In this document: piece after piece, positions 17,307 through 25,841 of the stretch
Layout: each line of letters opens with the position of its first letter
How positions within the stretch are numbered: the stretch's first letter is position 1
From: Bythopirellula polymerisocia
GTDB taxonomy: Bacteria; Planctomycetota; Planctomycetia; Pirellulales; Lacipirellulaceae
Length of the DNA stretch: 64,000 bases
Direction: 5' to 3'
NCBI RefSeq assembly: GCF_007860015.1
Contig: NZ_SJPS01000004.1
Coordinates: forward strand, 441,567 to 505,566
The notes under the pieces: model-generated
Seen by the model: only the letters and a program-made list of their open reading frames with translations
Database searches by the model: none
Told to the model about the DNA's origin: nothing
Position numbers and translations under genes: made by a program

Positions 17307-18406
17307 GCTGCGGTCGAATGTTCGGCGGTTGATTTGTTGTCCTGCTGTGGGATCCCATGCTCCTTGTACACTGCCGTAGCCGAGTCGACATGGCTAGCAC
17401 GACGATTGGGCCAGGTGGCGATCACGACTTCACCCAACAAGAGCAAAAGCGCTGGCGCCAGGAACCACTGAAAACGGGCTTCGTATTGGTTTATCTGTGC
17501 CGTTTCGAATTCCATTTGCTCGACGTCGGCGATATAGCTGTGATAAACGGCGGACATGTTCACTTGCTTGGTGCCGGCTGGAATGTAAGCACCATCGGTT
17601 TCTACCGCTACTTGACGGAGAATGTCTCCGTGTAGTTTAGACCACACCTGCTCGCCGTCGTGCTGCAGGTACTCTTTGCCACCATCGGCTGTCAGAGGAA
17701 TACGGGCGCCTTTGTCCATGTCGCCAAGTCCAACGGTGAAAATCCGTATGCCCGCATCTTGGTGCGCCTGCTTGGCAACTGCTACTGGATCGCTTTCCTG
17801 ATCTTCGCCATCGGTGAAAATGACGATGGCTTTGTGGGCGTTTAACTTGGTCAGAAACGACTGCGATGCAACTTCAATCGCTTCTCCTAGCCGCGAGCCT
17901 CCGCGCCGCATGTTGTGTGGTCCCACCTCGTCGAGAGATTGCTTGAAATCGTCGTAGTGGGTGGTGAGTGGAATCTGTTGTCGAGCGTCCCCGGCAAAGA
18001 CGACCAGGCCGACGCGGTCGCCTGCCATTTCGTCGACTAAGTCCTTGATTTGCTGCTTTGCCCGTTCAAGTCGATTCGGTGACGCGTCTTCGGCCAGCAT
18101 CGATCGCGAAACGTCGAGCACAAACATCACTTCGATGCCCTTTTGAGGAACCTCGCGCGACACCTTGCCCCAGCGTACGTCGATCAGTGCCACCACCATC
18201 AAAGCCATGGCTCCCGTCACAAGCGCCGCACACAGAATTGTGCGGAGCTTGGTGGATCCAGGCAATACACGACTGATCAGGTTGGCCGTAGCGTAACGTT
18301 TTCTCGCCCGACGACCGGCTGCGGCTGCGAGCAATATTGCTGCAAGCGACAACACTGGAAGCCAAAGCCAGGTTAGCTGAGTCAAGTTGCCAAAGTGGAT
18401 GTCCAT
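17303..18406 (-). CDS. BatB-like VWA-domain membrane protein
   Basis: Two N-terminal membrane spans and one C-terminal span flank a von Willebrand factor A domain. The metal-ion site is D98-V-S100-R-S102 in VMFVLDVSRSML, with the later acidic TDGED strand intact. The hydrophobic pair before the VWA domain and the C-terminal FQWFLAPALLLLLGEVVIATW anchor are typical of Aerotolerance (Bat) operon proteins. It follows the other VWA gene with a gap of 25 bases and overlaps the TPR gene by four, so the two are co-translated. Confidence 0.87.
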   Translation of the reverse strand: MDIHFGNLTQLTWLWLPVLSLAAILLAAAAGRRARKRYATANLISRVLPGSTKLRTILCAALVTGAMALMVVALIDVRWGKVSREVPQKGIEVMFVLDVSRSMLAEDASPNRLERAKQQIKDLVDEMAGDRVGLVVFAGDARQQIPLTTHYDDFKQSLDEVGPHNMRRGGSRLGEAIEVASQSFLTKLNAHKAIVIFTDGEDQESDPVAVAKQAHQDAGIRIFTVGLGDMDKGARIPLTADGGKEYLQHDGEQVWSKLHGDILRQVAVETDGAYIPAGTKQVNMSAVYHSYIADVEQMEFETAQINQYEARFQWFLAPALLLLLGEVVIATWPNRRASHVDSATAVYKEHGIPQQDNKSTAEHSTAA

Positions 18407-18431
18407 AACGAAATAGTGTTGTTAGATGGTT

Positions 18432-19520
18432 TCAGGCAAATTCGCGGAACAGGGTATTGCTAAGTAGCACGCGGGCGGAGAGCAGACCTAATGCCACCAA
18501 TACTAGAGGTGGAAAACTCAACGTGCCCAGGGGTATCGACTGAACCGCCAACTCGCGATAATCGACGAAACGTTGTTCTTCGATCTTGGTCTTCTCGAGT
18601 TGGTCAATCTCGCGATAGATCTCCGTGAGCGATTCGGTGTTCGTAGCGCGGAAGTATTTCCCTCCTGTGGTTGCGGCGATCTTCCGCAGGGCGTCTTCAT
18701 CGATGTTCACTTCGGCCCATCTGATTTCTTCACGACCGGATAAAGGATTAATGACCGGCACAGGAGCCCGACCGCGTGTGCCGACGCCGATCGTGTAGAT
18801 CTTGATGTCCATCTTCTTCGCCAACTCAGCCGCTTGCTGTGGATCGACTTCGCCGGCATTGTTCTCGCCATCGGTGAGCAGCACGAGTACTTTGCTCTTC
18901 ACTTTCTTCTCTTTCCGGTCGTCGAGCGAATTGAGTTTCTCCACCGCCAAGCTGATCGCGTCTCCAATGGCCGTGCCGTCTTCGGCACGTTTTACGACGA
19001 TATCCTGGTGATTCAATTGTGCCATCACAAACGCATGGTCCAGAGTCGGTGGTGTCACTGCGTCGGCAAAGCCAGCGAAAGTGACCAGCCCCACCAGGTC
19101 ACTCACCCGGCCTGTCAGGCCATCCTCCTCCTGAACCTTGTCGTCGCCCCCGATAAACCGGCCCGCGACATTTTTAATGGCAGTTAGCCGATCGACGTGT
19201 TGTCCATCGATTTTGAAATCGAGTGCCCGCATACTTCCTGAGCGATCGACCACCATCTCGATGGCAATGCCGTCGGCATCCACCACGGTTTGCTCACGGC
19301 CTTCCCGAGGTCTCGCGAGGGCGATGATAGTAACTGCGATGGCAGCCAGAGTGAGTGCGGCTGGCAGCCAAGCCAGTCGTTGTCGCCAAGTAGGGCGCAA
19401 ATGTTGAAGGTGCTCAATGGAACTGAACGGTACCGCTGTCTGTCGAGCGCCGGTCCACATTCGCCAGGCAATCACCGGGAGCAGCAGTAACAACGCCAGA
19501 ATCCAGGGATTATGGAACAT
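18432..19520 (-). CDS. BatA-like VWA-domain membrane protein
   Basis: The N-terminal BatA-type segment HNPWILALLLLLPVIAW is followed by a second span and a VWA domain with D92-R-S94-G-S96 and LLTDGENNAGEVDP. The C-terminal span is followed by a short tail. The start ATG overlaps the upstream stop in TGATG. A pair of VWA proteins encoded together is the hallmark of Bat operons; the complex was linked to stress or oxygen tolerance in Bacteroidetes, but its biochemical role is unsettled. Confidence 0.88.
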   Translation of the reverse strand: MFHNPWILALLLLLPVIAWRMWTGARQTAVPFSSIEHLQHLRPTWRQRLAWLPAALTLAAIAVTIIALARPREGREQTVVDADGIAIEMVVDRSGSMRALDFKIDGQHVDRLTAIKNVAGRFIGGDDKVQEEDGLTGRVSDLVGLVTFAGFADAVTPPTLDHAFVMAQLNHQDIVVKRAEDGTAIGDAISLAVEKLNSLDDRKEKKVKSKVLVLLTDGENNAGEVDPQQAAELAKKMDIKIYTIGVGTRGRAPVPVINPLSGREEIRWAEVNIDEDALRKIAATTGGKYFRATNTESLTEIYREIDQLEKTKIEEQRFVDYRELAVQSIPLGTLSFPPLVLVALGLLSARVLLSNTLFREFA

Positions 19521-20512
19521 CAGGCATCCTCCCTTTCCAACGCTTCACGGTGCACTTCGCATTCGAGCACAAAGGCCTTGACGTCTTCAAATGCTTGTTG
19601 GAGCTGTTGGTTGTCCACTCCATGGCAAGCGAACTTGATGTCGTCGGCTACCGCCATGAGCGAGGCAAGCCGCTGGCGAGGGGTATCCCCCAGTTGCACG
19701 GTCTTTGCCGCTTCGAGGAGGAATTCATGGCTGGTCCGAGTGAGTGTCGGTACATTGTATTCGTATTCAAAAAATTCGCGGACGACGTTTACCAATTCGT
19801 TGTAAGTCAACTCGGGATCAGCAGAACTGTCAGACAGAAGCTGCTGCAAGTCTTCGATTTGTGCGAGCGCCCATGCTGCTGGTGTCGGGCCACGATTTCG
19901 CCTAGTCAACAGCACCGCTGCCAGGGCAACAGCTGCGGCAATGCTGACGCCTGCCACGGTCCACACGACCCATGCATTGGAACTCTCCTCAGGCACGGCG
20001 ACGTCGACCACGTCCTTAATGTCGCGGAACTTGGTCGGATCTGAACGATCCTCCAGCACACTAGTGATTTGAATCTCGATGGGTTGACTCTGAACTGTCT
20101 CGAACACTGTCGCGTTTTCGAGGGTAGAAAAATGCACGTCGAGCGACGGAATCTCTACGCTGCCCGTCTTGATCGTCTCGAGGGTAGCTTTCAATATCCA
20201 GAGCCGGTCATTTGCATTTTCAGCTCGTGGAATGTCTCGAAGTGTCTCACTATCTCGAACTTCGAAGTCGCCCAGTTTCTCAGGGAGCCTTGGCATTTCG
20301 ACATGTGTCCCTTGTGGGGCCGTCACTTCCAGGACCAGCTGCACGGGGTCGACAACTTGTGCTACGACCTTGTCGACACTTACGCTGAGAGTTACCGGGC
20401 CTTGCCTGACCTGCGACCGATGCAAGCTGGAGTCAGCACGAGCGACAAGTGATGTAACCGACGTCAACGTGACCAGCAGGGCGAAAGGTAAAATGCGTTT
20501 TGATAAAATCAT
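19520..20512 (-). CDS. BatD/DUF4381-like membrane protein of the Bat operon
   Basis: A signal peptide (LPFALLVTLTSVTSLVARA) leads into one Ig-like periplasmic domain resembling the first BatD repeat (VTLSVSVDKVVAQVVDPVQLVLEVTAPQG). One membrane span follows (VVWTVAGVSIAAAVALAAVLL), then a cytoplasmic helical domain with AAWALAQIEDLQQLL and LTRTSHEFLLEAA, as in DUF4381 proteins. Its start overlaps the DUF58 gene by four bases (ATGA), and it precedes the BatA-like VWA gene. Confidence 0.75.
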   Translation of the reverse strand: MILSKRILPFALLVTLTSVTSLVARADSSLHRSQVRQGPVTLSVSVDKVVAQVVDPVQLVLEVTAPQGTHVEMPRLPEKLGDFEVRDSETLRDIPRAENANDRLWILKATLETIKTGSVEIPSLDVHFSTLENATVFETVQSQPIEIQITSVLEDRSDPTKFRDIKDVVDVAVPEESSNAWVVWTVAGVSIAAAVALAAVLLTRRNRGPTPAAWALAQIEDLQQLLSDSSADPELTYNELVNVVREFFEYEYNVPTLTRTSHEFLLEAAKTVQLGDTPRQRLASLMAVADDIKFACHGVDNQQLQQAFEDVKAFVLECEVHREALEREDA

Positions 20513-21384
20513 CGGTGATTCTCCCTTCGATGGAAGAACCTCTGCAGTGGTTCGACAAAGTCCTCTCCCGTGTACAGATGGATGGGGTCGAGGTTCAACT
20601 TGCGGAATAGCGTGTCGCGCTGCTCCATCCTTCGCTTGGCATGCTCTTCGTAAGCTCGACGATTAGCGCGGCTGAAAGTGTCAAAAGTAATCATCTGACC
20701 AGTTTCGGCGTCTCGCAACCGAACCAACCCCACGTTCGGCATTTTCATTTCCCGCTGATCGGCAACCACGACTGGTATGATGTCGTGTTTGCGGCGGGCG
20801 ACTTTGAGTGACTTTTCGTAGCCCGTGTCCTGAAAATCGCTAATCAGGAACACGACCGTCCGCCGTGCCATGGTGCGGTTCAGGTGGTCGAGCACCTTCG
20901 TCAGGCTGGTGCCGTGCCCCATCGGGTCACAATAGAGTAGTTCGCGGATGAGTCGCAACACGTGGCGGGTCCCCTTGCGGGGCGGCACGAACTTCTCGAT
21001 GCCGTCGGTAAACAGTGTCAGCCCAACTCGGTCGTTGCCTTTGATCGCAGAGAACGCCAACGTGGCACTGAGTTCCGTCACTTGCTCGCGCTTGGTCTGC
21101 CAGTGGGAGCCCATGCCCTGCGAGGCACTTTGGTCCACCAGCAGCATCACCGACATCTCGCGTTCTTCTTTGAACAGTTTGATGAAAGGCCGACCGGTAC
21201 GAGCAGTCACGTTCCAGTCGATTGCACGCACATCGTCACCGAACTGATAGGGGCGTACCTCTTCGAACTCGATGCCGCTTCCGCGAAACGCCGAGTCCCA
21301 CTGGCCAGCCAACAATTCATCGACGATACGTGTCGTATGAATCTGGATGCGGCGTATCTTCTTGATAATCGTACTAGGCAGCAT
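20509..21384 (-). CDS. DUF58-domain protein
   Basis: The DUF58 core is plain: GSGIEFEEVRPYQFGDDVRAIDWNVTARTGRPFIKLFKEERE, followed by a VWA-like fold with LLVDQSASQGMG. These cytoplasmic proteins nearly always sit beside MoxR ATPases, as here, and are thought to pass MoxR remodelling action on to VWA proteins. No membrane span is present. It starts at ATG 21384, 55 bases after the moxR stop. Confidence 0.9.
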   Translation of the reverse strand: MLPSTIIKKIRRIQIHTTRIVDELLAGQWDSAFRGSGIEFEEVRPYQFGDDVRAIDWNVTARTGRPFIKLFKEEREMSVMLLVDQSASQGMGSHWQTKREQVTELSATLAFSAIKGNDRVGLTLFTDGIEKFVPPRKGTRHVLRLIRELLYCDPMGHGTSLTKVLDHLNRTMARRTVVFLISDFQDTGYEKSLKVARRKHDIIPVVVADQREMKMPNVGLVRLRDAETGQMITFDTFSRANRRAYEEHAKRRMEQRDTLFRKLNLDPIHLYTGEDFVEPLQRFFHRRENHR

Positions 21385-21439
21385 TGGTATCTAAATTGAA
21401 TGTGGGTCAGGGTCGTAAACCGATGTTAATTCGGAAGGG

Positions 21440-22450
21440 TTAAGGCACAGGAACCGCGTCCATAATGGTCCGGACGATATCCTCCGAAGTCTTCTCCTCC
21501 GCTTCGGCTTCGTAGGTGAGGATAACCCGGTGTCGTAGCACATCAAGGGCGATCTCCTTAACGTCGGCAGGAAGCACGTGGCCGCGGCCATGCAAGAACG
21601 CATTTGCCTTTGCCGCCAATGTCAGGTTAATCGTCGCACGTGGCGAGGCACCATATTGAATAAATTCTTCGAGAGCCAGACCGTACGCCTTGGGCTCGCG
21701 AGTAGCGATAACCAGATCGACAATATACTCCTGCACTTTGCGGTCGACATAAATTCTGTCGACAAGCTTGCGGGCGCCCAGAATTTCTGCGGGGCTGGTG
21801 ACCGCCTTGGTTGCGATCTGAGGATTGGTCGTCGACATCCGTTCGAGAATCTCCAACTCCTGGTCGCGATTCGGATAGTTCACCACAACCTTGAGCATGA
21901 AGCGATCCATTTGAGCTTCTGGCAACGGATAGGTTCCTTCCTGCTCCACAGGGTTCTGGGTCGCCATGACGAGAAATGGTTCGTCGAGCGGGTAGGTGTG
22001 GCTGCCGATGGTCACCTGTCGTTCCTGCATCGCTTCCAACAGCGCACTTTGGACTTTGGCAGGAGCGCGATTGATTTCATCGGCGAGAATGATGTTGGAG
22101 AAAATCGGTCCCTTCTGAACGACAAACTCCTGATCTTGAGGACGATAGATCAAGGTTCCGATCAGGTCGGCCGGCAGCAAGTCAGGCGTGAACTGCAGAC
22201 GCTGGAAATCGGTTTGGATCCCCTTAGCCAGACAAGCCACCGCCGTGGTCTTCGCCAGACCGGGAACACCCTCAATCAACAAGTGGCCGTTGGCAAGCAG
22301 TCCAACCAGCATGCGATGAATCAGCACTTCCTGACCAACGATCGTGTTGCCGACTTCGGCAATCAATTCGCGGAATGGATTGCTGTGTGCTTCGATTTCT
22401 TTGGAGAGTGATTCAATTTGTTCGTGAGTTACAGAAGTTGTTGAAGTCAT
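21440..22450 (-). CDS. MoxR-family AAA+ ATPase
   Basis: The Walker A motif lies at GVPGLAKT (61-68), Walker B in IILADEINRAPAKVQSALLEAMQERQVTIG, and sensor 1 in FLVMATQNPVEQEGTYPLPEAQMDRF. The length (336) is normal for MoxR proteins, which act as chaperone-like ATPases on VWA-domain partners. The ATG at 22450 is preceded by AAGGAA. It is the first gene of the seven-gene Bat operon, so its promoter should lie in the 400-base region upstream. Confidence 0.95.
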   Translation of the reverse strand: MTSTTSVTHEQIESLSKEIEAHSNPFRELIAEVGNTIVGQEVLIHRMLVGLLANGHLLIEGVPGLAKTTAVACLAKGIQTDFQRLQFTPDLLPADLIGTLIYRPQDQEFVVQKGPIFSNIILADEINRAPAKVQSALLEAMQERQVTIGSHTYPLDEPFLVMATQNPVEQEGTYPLPEAQMDRFMLKVVVNYPNRDQELEILERMSTTNPQIATKAVTSPAEILGARKLVDRIYVDRKVQEYIVDLVIATREPKAYGLALEEFIQYGASPRATINLTLAAKANAFLHGRGHVLPADVKEIALDVLRHRVILTYEAEAEEKTSEDIVRTIMDAVPVP

Positions 22451-22859
22451 GATTTTGCGTTCCTTGGACAGGCTAAACTTTCAACCGGCAGGACCGGCAG
22501 GTCAGATTCTGGTGGCGGGGGCCCCTGTTCTGGTGCAATAACGATCTGCAAAAACCGCCGTCAGCGGAGCCAGCAAAATCGCGTCTCATCCATGGGCCGA
22601 GGGGCGGCCCGAGGTAACTTTATAGGATTTGTTACCCTGCTTAGGTGCTTACGCAACGGCGGCAAAGAAAGTTCGAAAGCCCCCAAGAGCTCCATCCCGT
22701 CCAGATTCTTATCGACTGCCCAAGTAACAATAGTTACAGTCAGCACCATAGCGCGACTTTGGCCGGGTTTGTAGTTCGGAGGCAATAGCCGCAGGCAGGA
22801 ACTCGCGTTGCTCGGTTCGGCCTGGGGGATTAGATCAGCGTTTGTAACGAGGCGCGAGG
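22451..22859. other. Region upstream of the Bat operon, no gene seen
   Basis: About 400 bases with no convincing frame. It holds a short direct repeat CCGGCAGG near 22485-22502 and an inverted repeat GTAAC-AATA-GTTAC at 22725-22738 that could be an operator for moxR or belong to the leader. No clear sigma-70 promoter was found. Confidence 0.4.
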
Positions 22860-23312
22860 CTAGGTTTGCAGGGTGTGTTTTTCGATTTCTGTGATTTTGT
22901 CGACGCGGCGGGAGTGGCGTCCTCCTTCGAAATCTGTTTCGATCCAAACTTCGACCATCCGTTCGACCATGCGAGGGCTGAGCATGTCGGCAGGCAGGCA
23001 GAGCACATTCAAGTCGTTGTGGCGACGACTGATTTCGGCAGTCACCTCATCGGTGATGGGAGCGGCCCGCACGTGGGGGAATTTGTTGGCGGTGATCGCC
23101 ATGCCAATCCCTGTGCCGCAGATCAGTATGCCTCGGTCGGCGGATTGTTCGCTTACCTTGCGCCCGACGATTGCCGCGAAGTCGGGATAGTCAACCGATT
23201 CGGTGACGTCGGTACCGACATCTTCTACCTCGTGACCCTTGGACCGCAAGATGGCCGCCAGCTTCTCCTTGAGGTGGTATCCCCGGTGGTCACTACCGAT
23301 GGCAATTTTCAT
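22860..23312 (-). CDS. rpiB: Ribose-5-phosphate isomerase B
   Basis: MKIAIGSDHRGYHLKEKL at the start and the catalytic segment GILICGTGIGMAITANKFPHVRAA are diagnostic of the RpiB/LacAB family. It interconverts ribose-5-phosphate and ribulose-5-phosphate in the pentose phosphate pathway. The ATG at 23312 has an AAAGGTG ribosome binding site, so the longer frame up to 23387 is rejected. The neighbouring gene encodes Sua5 and a YwlE-like phosphatase; the same three functions are neighbours in Bacillus subtilis (ywlC-ywlE-ywlF). Confidence 0.95.
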   Translation of the reverse strand: MKIAIGSDHRGYHLKEKLAAILRSKGHEVEDVGTDVTESVDYPDFAAIVGRKVSEQSADRGILICGTGIGMAITANKFPHVRAAPITDEVTAEISRRHNDLNVLCLPADMLSPRMVERMVEVWIETDFEGGRHSRRVDKITEIEKHTLQT

Positions 23313-23367
23313 GTCGAACACCTTTCGCATCAATGCGAGTTTGAACTCGAAGAAAGTGAGCAGAATG

Positions 23368-23478
23368 CCGCTAGCCACCGGCGGCAAGGGCCGAACTACT
23401 CAGCTATCCTTGGGAACCGGCGGTTCGCCGATCCGCTCAGTTATTCCACGGAACCGGCGGCTAGCGCCGTTCCGCTCA
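23368..23478. repeat. Tandem hairpin-forming GC-rich repeats
   Basis: Two clear copies of a unit of about 28 bases (GGAACCGGCGG...CCGCTCA) occur at 23413-23439 and 23450-23478, and a more diverged copy around 23368-23393. The last copy folds as a stem with GGAA/TTCC and CGGCG/CGCCG around GCTAG. They fill the gap between the Sua5-YwlE gene and rpiB. They look like a REP-type intergenic element. Confidence 0.65.
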
Positions 23479-23500
23479 AACATCATTCCTACCATGATTT

Positions 23501-24625
23501 TTAGGTAAAATCAACGGACTCGAGCCTTTCCCGGAGTGCCGATTCGACCTGTTCCCCGCATTCTCTATAAAGGGCTTTGGGCCCACCGATTGGGTCGCTG
23601 ATGTCTCCCCCATCGACCCTCAATGTATGGGTGCGGCTAGACACTTCGGGCCAACGCCTTAATATCGCGTGACGATGGCCATTAGTCATGGCGAAGATGA
23701 GGTCCGCATGGCGCACCAAATTGTCCGTCAGTGGCTGTGATTCGTGGCGCGAGATGTCGATCCCTTTCTCCTTCATGATTTCGACGGCTTCCATGCTGGC
23801 AGCGCAACCGGGGAGGGCAGCCACCCCTGCTGAGGCAACGACGACTCCGTTCTGTTCCAGCTCATCGACGGCGCACCCTACCTTTTCCGCTGCTAATTTC
23901 TTTAGCAAAGCCTCGCCCATCGGGCTGCGGCAGGTGTTGCCAGTACAGACCAGTAATACGATCATACTTGATAAACGATCTAATGTGCTTTTACCCACGA
24001 CGCCCTCTCGAAGACAATTGTAAGATTTCTCCGTCACACGTACCACTGTCGAGGGCTGACCGTAGTGACAGGGGCCGTCGTTGAGGACCAGATCCACGTA
24101 GTCACTCAGGCCATTTAGGGCCTCTTCCGCGGTTCTGGCATCAGCTTCTCCCGACCAATTCGAACTCGTGAGAGCGATAGGCCCCGAAAGCATCCCGAGG
24201 ACGTCTTGCACGATCTGATGGGCAGGCACGCGAAGTCCCACGGAACCATTCGGTGCCACCGCCTTTTGCACCGAGGCAGGCAACTGGCGGAGCAGGCTTT
24301 CTTCATGGTGATTGTCGACGACCAGGGTCACAGGACCGGGCCAACACCTCCGGGCCAAGCGTTGGGCTATTTTCCCGGGATTGGGGACGTAGTCGAAGGC
24401 TTCCTCAGCACTCTTGATCGCCAGCGCCAGGGGGAGATCGTGGGCGCGGCCCTTAGCAGCAAAAATCCGCTCGACCGCTTCCGCATGACGACCACTGGCT
24501 CCAAGCCCGTAAACGGTCTCGGTAGGGAAGATCACCAACTTCCCTTCGGCAAGCATTTGAACTGCTCGATGAACCACATCCCGCGTATCTTCAGCCTGGC
24601 GTAGATCAATTACGATTGGCGGCAT
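23501..24625 (-). CDS. Sua5/YrdC tRNA-modification enzyme fused to YwlE-like arginine phosphatase
   Basis: Residues 1-215 are a YrdC/Sua5 domain (VIFPTETVYGLGA, KGRAHDLPLALAI, ALTSSNWSGE), which makes threonylcarbamoyl-AMP for the t6A base of tRNA. Residues 221-374 form a low-molecular-weight phosphatase with the P-loop CTGNTCRS (Cys227, Arg233) and the acid loop DPIGGP. Thr231 in the P-loop matches the residue that gives Bacillus YwlE its protein-arginine phosphatase specificity; tyrosine phosphatases carry a larger residue there. The joint at Met221 has no ribosome binding site, so I read one fused protein. It is upstream of rpiB, as in the Bacillus ywl cluster. Confidence 0.88.
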   Translation of the reverse strand: MPPIVIDLRQAEDTRDVVHRAVQMLAEGKLVIFPTETVYGLGASGRHAEAVERIFAAKGRAHDLPLALAIKSAEEAFDYVPNPGKIAQRLARRCWPGPVTLVVDNHHEESLLRQLPASVQKAVAPNGSVGLRVPAHQIVQDVLGMLSGPIALTSSNWSGEADARTAEEALNGLSDYVDLVLNDGPCHYGQPSTVVRVTEKSYNCLREGVVGKSTLDRLSSMIVLLVCTGNTCRSPMGEALLKKLAAEKVGCAVDELEQNGVVVASAGVAALPGCAASMEAVEIMKEKGIDISRHESQPLTDNLVRHADLIFAMTNGHRHAILRRWPEVSSRTHTLRVDGGDISDPIGGPKALYRECGEQVESALRERLESVDFT

Positions 24626-24864
24626 AAGCAGATGCCAAGAACTGGCCAGGAGTAGAGGAAAAAAAAAGGGGAACGGTCAGGGGGCAATAGCCAGACCTGA
24701 CGGGCCGGTCCTAATCACCCCGAAGCGTAACTATAGTCGCATCAGCCTTTGTGGGTCAAGATAAATGGACCTGGATATTCGGATGCATCTCCTTACCAGG
24801 CAATAGTTTGCGTTTAGACCGGCTGAGCCAGCAGATATCGCTGCGAATCGCTACACTAGGTAAT

Positions 24865-25821
24865 ATGTCAACTCGCCTCACCGCAAGAGAAATGATGTTC
24901 TGCCCGCGCCGATTAGGCACTCTTATGGCGCTGCTCTGTTTCTCGCTCGGTTGCGTTCCATTTAGCGGGCAGAGCGAGGCACCCGACTTGGTTTGGGGAA
25001 TACGTGGTATCTCATCGGGGAGGTTTCAAAAACCTCGTGCCATTGCCATCGATGCCCACGATCGCCTGTATATCGTCGACATGACGGCTCGCATCCAGGT
25101 CTTTGATGTGGATGGCCATTTTCTGCGGAGCTGGCATACTCCTGAGAGTGCGAACGGCAGGCCTTCGGGGCTGACAATCGATCGGCAAGGCCGACTCTTG
25201 GTGGCTGACACGCATTACTATCAGATGTTAGTCTACGATTCTGAGGGGAATCCGATCCCCGAGGCAAACATCGGTGGCACGCTGGGCCACGGTCCGGGTG
25301 AGTTTGGATTTGTCACCGACGCGGTCGAGGACTCCCAGGGTAATTTCTACATCGCCGAATATGGTGACTTCGACCGAATTCAGAAATTCTCTCCGGAGGG
25401 TGAATTCCTCTTAGAATGGGGTTCTCCCGGCGAAGAGCCTGGGCAGTTCCGCCGTCCGCAGAATTTGGAGATCGACGCCGAGGACCGAATCTGGGTCGTG
25501 GATGCCTGCAACCATCGGGTGCAGGTTTTCGATACCGAGGGGAAACTTCTTAATTGCTGGGGACAGGAAGGCAGCCAGCCGGGTGAGCTTTATTATCCTT
25601 ACGATCTAGCCCTGGATGGCCAGGGGCACATTTATATTTGTGAGTATGGCAATCATCGAGTGCAAAAGTTTACGCTGGAGGGAAAATCACTCGGCTGCTG
25701 GGGATCCCAGGGTCGAGAACCAGGAAAACTCAACAACCCCTGGGCCCTAGCCCGCGACAGCCAGGGAAGACTCCATGTACTCGACTCCAACAATCATCGC
25801 GTGCAGCGCATAATTTTTTGA
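24865..25821 (+). CDS. NHL-repeat beta-propeller lipoprotein-like protein
   Basis: From ATG 24865 there is a hydrophobic leader ending CFSLGC, which looks like a lipoprotein or secretion signal although the lipobox is not perfect. About five to six NHL repeats follow. Each has the pattern P-x-x-hydrophobic-D-x-x-G-x-hydrophobic-Y-V-D...N-H-R-V-Q-x-F (for example DLALDGQGHIYICEYGNHRVQKF), forming a six-bladed propeller. The ligand is unknown. It overlaps or nearly touches the VWA gene downstream and is probably transcribed with it. An upstream-extended frame to 24751 has no support. Confidence 0.8.
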   Translation: MSTRLTAREMMFCPRRLGTLMALLCFSLGCVPFSGQSEAPDLVWGIRGISSGRFQKPRAIAIDAHDRLYIVDMTARIQVFDVDGHFLRSWHTPESANGRPSGLTIDRQGRLLVADTHYYQMLVYDSEGNPIPEANIGGTLGHGPGEFGFVTDAVEDSQGNFYIAEYGDFDRIQKFSPEGEFLLEWGSPGEEPGQFRRPQNLEIDAEDRIWVVDACNHRVQVFDTEGKLLNCWGQEGSQPGELYYPYDLALDGQGHIYICEYGNHRVQKFTLEGKSLGCWGSQGREPGKLNNPWALARDSQGRLHVLDSNNHRVQRIIF

Positions 25822-25841
25822 TCGGATCAGATAGATCAGTC

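Noticed and set aside
22561..22947. 128-codon open frame on the minus strand over the moxR leader and the rpiB end
   Set aside because: It overlaps rpiB in another frame, has no ribosome binding site and no protein-like pattern.
23368..23478. CRISPR-like repeat array
   Set aside because: Only two to three short, diverged hairpin units with no regular spacers and no cas genes.
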